DNA of 64,000 nucleotides from Grammothele lineata. Taxonomy: Eukaryota > Basidiomycota > Agaricomycetes > Polyporales > Polyporaceae. Below, in pieces: positions 61,044 to 64,000 of this stretch. Under the pieces are notes generated by a model. It saw nothing but the letters and a program-made list of their open reading frames with translations, was not told the DNA's origin and searched no databases. Location: positions 1-64,000 of the forward strand of contig NDFF03000109.1 in NCBI GenBank assembly GCA_002150815.3, read 5' to 3'. Position 1 is the first letter of the stretch; each line of letters starts with the position of its first letter. Position numbers and translations under genes: made by a program.

Positions 61044-63656
61044 TTATACGACTTCTTCACCTTTGTACTTGGAGATCGCATCAACGACCACTTCCAGCAT
61101 GGCGAGCACGCCTTCTTCCTCGAGCGTCCGCCCAACGAGCTGTAACCCGACGGGGAGACCGTGGAAGAGCTCCGGGTCGTCTGGACCACCACGAGATTCC
61201 CATGCGTAAAGTCAGCGATTATACGACAGCGGGGCCGCTCTCACAGAAAGGGCGAGAATGAAAAAAAACGGGGGTAGAGGGGGGGGGTCCGGATCATAAG
61301 AAGAAAGAAACTCACAGAGCTTATACATCGCCTCGTCCTCCCCGTTCCGGAACGCGTGCGGGGGCGCGGGGGCGTCGCGCGCCCTGTCGACCGCGGTGAC
61401 GGGGAAGACGGCCGCGGTGCAGTCGAGGTAGTTCCAGAGCGCGGTGTAGAAGTCGTCCCTGGTCATCCAACGGCGTCACGTTAGGGAGACGGAATTTGAC
61501 CCGAAGAGCGACGGGGGAGATGGGGGAGGAGGAGGAAGAGGACGTCACGTACGTGTTGCACCCGTGCGGGCAGGCGGCGTGCGCGACCGCGGGGCTGAGG
61601 ATGGCGTCGACGGGCCTGCCGGTGCCCGTGCGGGAGACGGTAGCTTCCCAGTGGTCGAGGTGCGACTTGCGGAGGGCTCGTTTCTCCTTGTGCAGCTGCC
61701 ACAGCTGGAGTGTATATGCGCGCGGGCCGTGCAAAATTGGAATTCAGCATTCGGGACTGGAATCCCCCAGAGAAGTTCGCGACGCCTCGACGCTATACGT
61801 ACCTCATACGCCGACAGATGCCGGATCTCCTCGCCGAGGATCGTGCGCGCGAGGGGCGCGTCGAGCGCGTGCGCGTGCGCGTCCGTCGCGGGCGACATCG
61901 TCTGGATGAGCGGCTCGCCCGAGCGCGCGCACTCGGCGCGGTAGTCCGCGCCGTCGTCCGCGTTGAAGATGCTCACCTGTAATAGTCATCCACCCCGGGG
62001 GACAGCATGGGGGAGAGGAGGAGTCAGCGTTTCGGTAGCGAGTGGTCATTCTGGGTGAGGGGCACAGCCACCGCCACCGGGGGGAAGCGAGGCGAAGAGG
62101 GCGGAAATGAGAAAGGGGAAAGAGGGAAAAGGAATGTTCAACGGGAAGGAATAAAACAGACTAAGGGGCACAGGCACGCGAGGGCGGGGAGCAGGGTGCA
62201 ATGGGCGGATAGAAGGGGACGGGGCGAGTCGGGGCGAGGACGGAGGAAGGAAGGAACGGGTACCGACGCCATTCTTGTAGATCTCGAGGTGCCGATGGTT
62301 CTCCCAGTCGATCACTGCAGGGCCCGGTGCGCGGGAGAAGCACCGGCGGGAACGTCAGGTCCGCCAGACGTCGCATCTACGCCCGTGCGCAGTACTATAT
62401 GTACGCACGTCGCTATCAGATGCTTACCGGTGTGCCCTGCGGCCTCGAGCGCGGCCTTTGCGAGGCGCAGCGCGCGGAGGAGCGGGGGGTGTGGCCTGAC
62501 CACCCCATTGTCCCACATGAGCGCGACGCAGAGCTTCCCCCCGGGCCCGCCGTGCTCGCCCAGCGCGTACTCGCGCGCGCTCCAGTCCTTGCGGACGCAG
62601 AGCGGGTCCCGGCGCCAGGGCCGCGCGTCGAGGACGGCCCTGGTGAAGACGCGGAGCGCGCCGAGGGAGGGCGCCATGGGCCCGAGCACGGACGAGATGC
62701 TCTCCTGGCCCTCCTGCGAGTTCACGGCGTTGCAGTAGGGGAGGCGTTCGTAGGAAGGTCGGAGGGCGTACAGCCCGCAGAACGCGCTCGGGATGCGCAC
62801 GGAGCTGGGGAAGGGCCGGGGCGTCAGCGCGGTGTTTTTGTGGGATGGGGAGGTTAGCCGATGAATGGATGGGCGGCCGGGGAAGGGGGTCGGGGGGGGA
62901 CGCACCCGCCGATGTCGGTGCCTACGCCCAGAGGGCTGCCGTGCAGGGCGAGGAGGGCGCCCTCGCCGCCGGAGGAGCCGCCTGCGGTCATGTACCGGTT
63001 GTGGGGGTTGGTCGTGCGGCCGAAGACGTGGTTGTAGGTCTCGCCCCACTGACCGAAAGCGTACGTCAGAGTTGTGTGCGCGGGTGCTGCGGGAGGGGAG
63101 AGCCGGGGTCGTGGTGGTTATCGCTGGGCGAGCGACGCGCGGTGCGCACCTGGAGCGTCTGGGGCACGTTGGTGCGCACGAAGGGGACGGCGCCGAGGTC
63201 GTAGAGGATCTCGACGAGCACGCTGTCGATTTCGGAAACGCGGCCTATCCATCCCGCGTAGCCTGCGGAGGGCGTTCAGATGAGCGCGTGCGTACGGGCC
63301 TCGGCTGGCTGGGCGCACCCATGATTGTCTCGAGGCCTTTGAGACAGAATTGGTCTTTGAGGGAGACGGGCAGGCCGTGAAGAGGCCCGATGATCTTGCC
63401 ATGGGTGCGGAGGTATTCGTCGACCTCGCGGGCGCGATCCAAGGCGCGGTCAATGAATATCTCGGTGAGGCAGTTTGTCTGTGATCGCGAGGGGAGCGGA
63501 CGGTGAGAAGACCGACATGAGAAGGATCGGAGAGGGACCGATGGCGGAGACGCACAAGTTGGTGAGCGATGATGGCACGCTTGTAGAACGCAGTAGTAAC
63601 CTCTTCTGAGGACCACTCGGCGGAGTGGAGCTTGGCGAGGAGGGCCTCGACTAGCG
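61044..63656 (-). CDS. Amidase (amidase signature family), 5' exon not visible
   Basis: Ten minus-strand exons join in phase: 63656-63556, 63478-63319, 63262-63150, 63048-62906, 62804-62428, 62314-62268, 61976-61803, 61704-61553, 61458-61316 and 61180-61044. They encode about 514 residues. The amidase signature is intact: GLPVSLKDQF (catalytic Lys), GGSSGGEGALLA (cis-Ser) and TDIGGSVRIPS (nucleophile Ser), with the conserved end LPVGLQLVGRTLEEE. Family members hydrolyse amides such as acetamide to acid and ammonia. The first exon shown starts in phase 2 after a good acceptor (TTCCACCACAG preceded by TACTAAC), so an upstream exon must exist; none could be read to 64000. It may lie beyond the window or be lost. 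The neighbour is proline dehydrogenase, another nitrogen-catabolic enzyme. Confidence 0.9.
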
Positions 63657-64000
63657 CTGTGGTGGAAATGCTGATGTTAGTAACAAGGGGATTAATAACA
63701 TGTTATTAACACGTTAGTAACATTAATAACTGGAAGCCCTCCGGAGGACCTGTTATTTTTGTTATAAATAGGTACATGAACCGGAATGGGTAGTATGACT
63801 GGTCCTGGCCAGTAGACAGGCTTGGTATAGCGTGCTTTCTAGCCACTGGGGAGCATTTGGCTCGTGAGGCGAAAGTTAAAGTATCTCGCGCCGGCCCTGA
63901 GTCAGACGATATGCAGCCGAGCCGGGCGGCTAGCTCGCTGCCGCCAGTGACCACCGTTGACGGCCCACGCGTACTAAGGAGGCAGCGCGGCGTCCAGACG
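63657..64000. other. Amidase 5' intron/upstream DNA with AT-rich palindromes
   Basis: TTAGTAACA occurs twice (about 63677 and 63713), flanking a near-perfect palindrome TTAATAACATGTTATTAA. The complement provides TACTAAC branch-like sites for the intron before the first visible amidase exon. No coding exon was recognised to the window end. Confidence 0.5.

Noticed and set aside
63670..63730. TTAGTAA words read as Yap-type sites of an amidase promoter
   Set aside because: On the amidase strand they give TACTAAC branch points in front of an acceptor, so an intron explains them at least as well.

Overview
The window looks like nuclear DNA of an agaricomycete basidiomycete, probably Polyporales-like. 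The evidence is intron-dense genes with short introns (mostly about 48-75 nt, GT-AG, with CTNAC or TACTAAC-type branch sites), GC-rich coding sequence, and families typical of wood-decay fungi (HAL-type kinase, membrane-anchored WD40 protein, dynamin-like protein, very large lineage-restricted hypothetical protein). Order-level assignment is inference. Exon structures were assembled by hand from reading-frame phase, splice signals and family similarity; no alignment or search was run.

The left half (1-28 kb) is gene-poor accessory sequence. A near-perfect inverted repeat (arms 1-678 and 7983-8660) encloses a minus-strand WD40 gene (2653-4343) and long stretches without convincing genes. Next come a gene for a long arginine/serine-repeat protein fused to an unrecognised C-terminal domain (10932-12478), a very large lineage-restricted protein (13146-15997, minus), an unrecognised 293-residue protein (17121-18120) and a dynamin-like gene whose GTPase domain has lost key motifs (19702-22219). 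A cluster of short inverted elements, including a TIR element with a possible TA target duplication (25412-25736), follows, then a small lysine-tailed orphan gene (25917-26561, minus).

The right half (28-64 kb) is a conserved, gene-dense block: F-box protein (28114-29017), AGC-type pseudokinase (29620-32815), ABC-class predicted ATPase with an RG-rich N-terminus (33460-36098), an ESA1-type MYST acetyltransferase (36470-39451), RPL19 (39945-40662, minus), a HAL-like kinase (42713-44574), VPS4 (45329-47125), a small secreted protein (47991-48683), a small acidic basic-tailed protein (49677-50242), CAND1 (50789-55217), two tandem proline dehydrogenase genes (55596-57788 and 58399-60609) and an amidase whose first exon is not visible (61044-63656, minus).

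Functionally the block is housekeeping: chromatin acetylation, translation, ion homeostasis, ESCRT-III recycling, cullin-ligase exchange (CAND1 with an F-box gene in the same region) and proline/amide nitrogen catabolism (two PUT1 copies next to an amidase). Co-location need not mean co-regulation. The most unusual items are the pseudokinase, the degenerate dynamin, the RS-repeat fusion protein, the long inverted repeat and the nested TIR elements.
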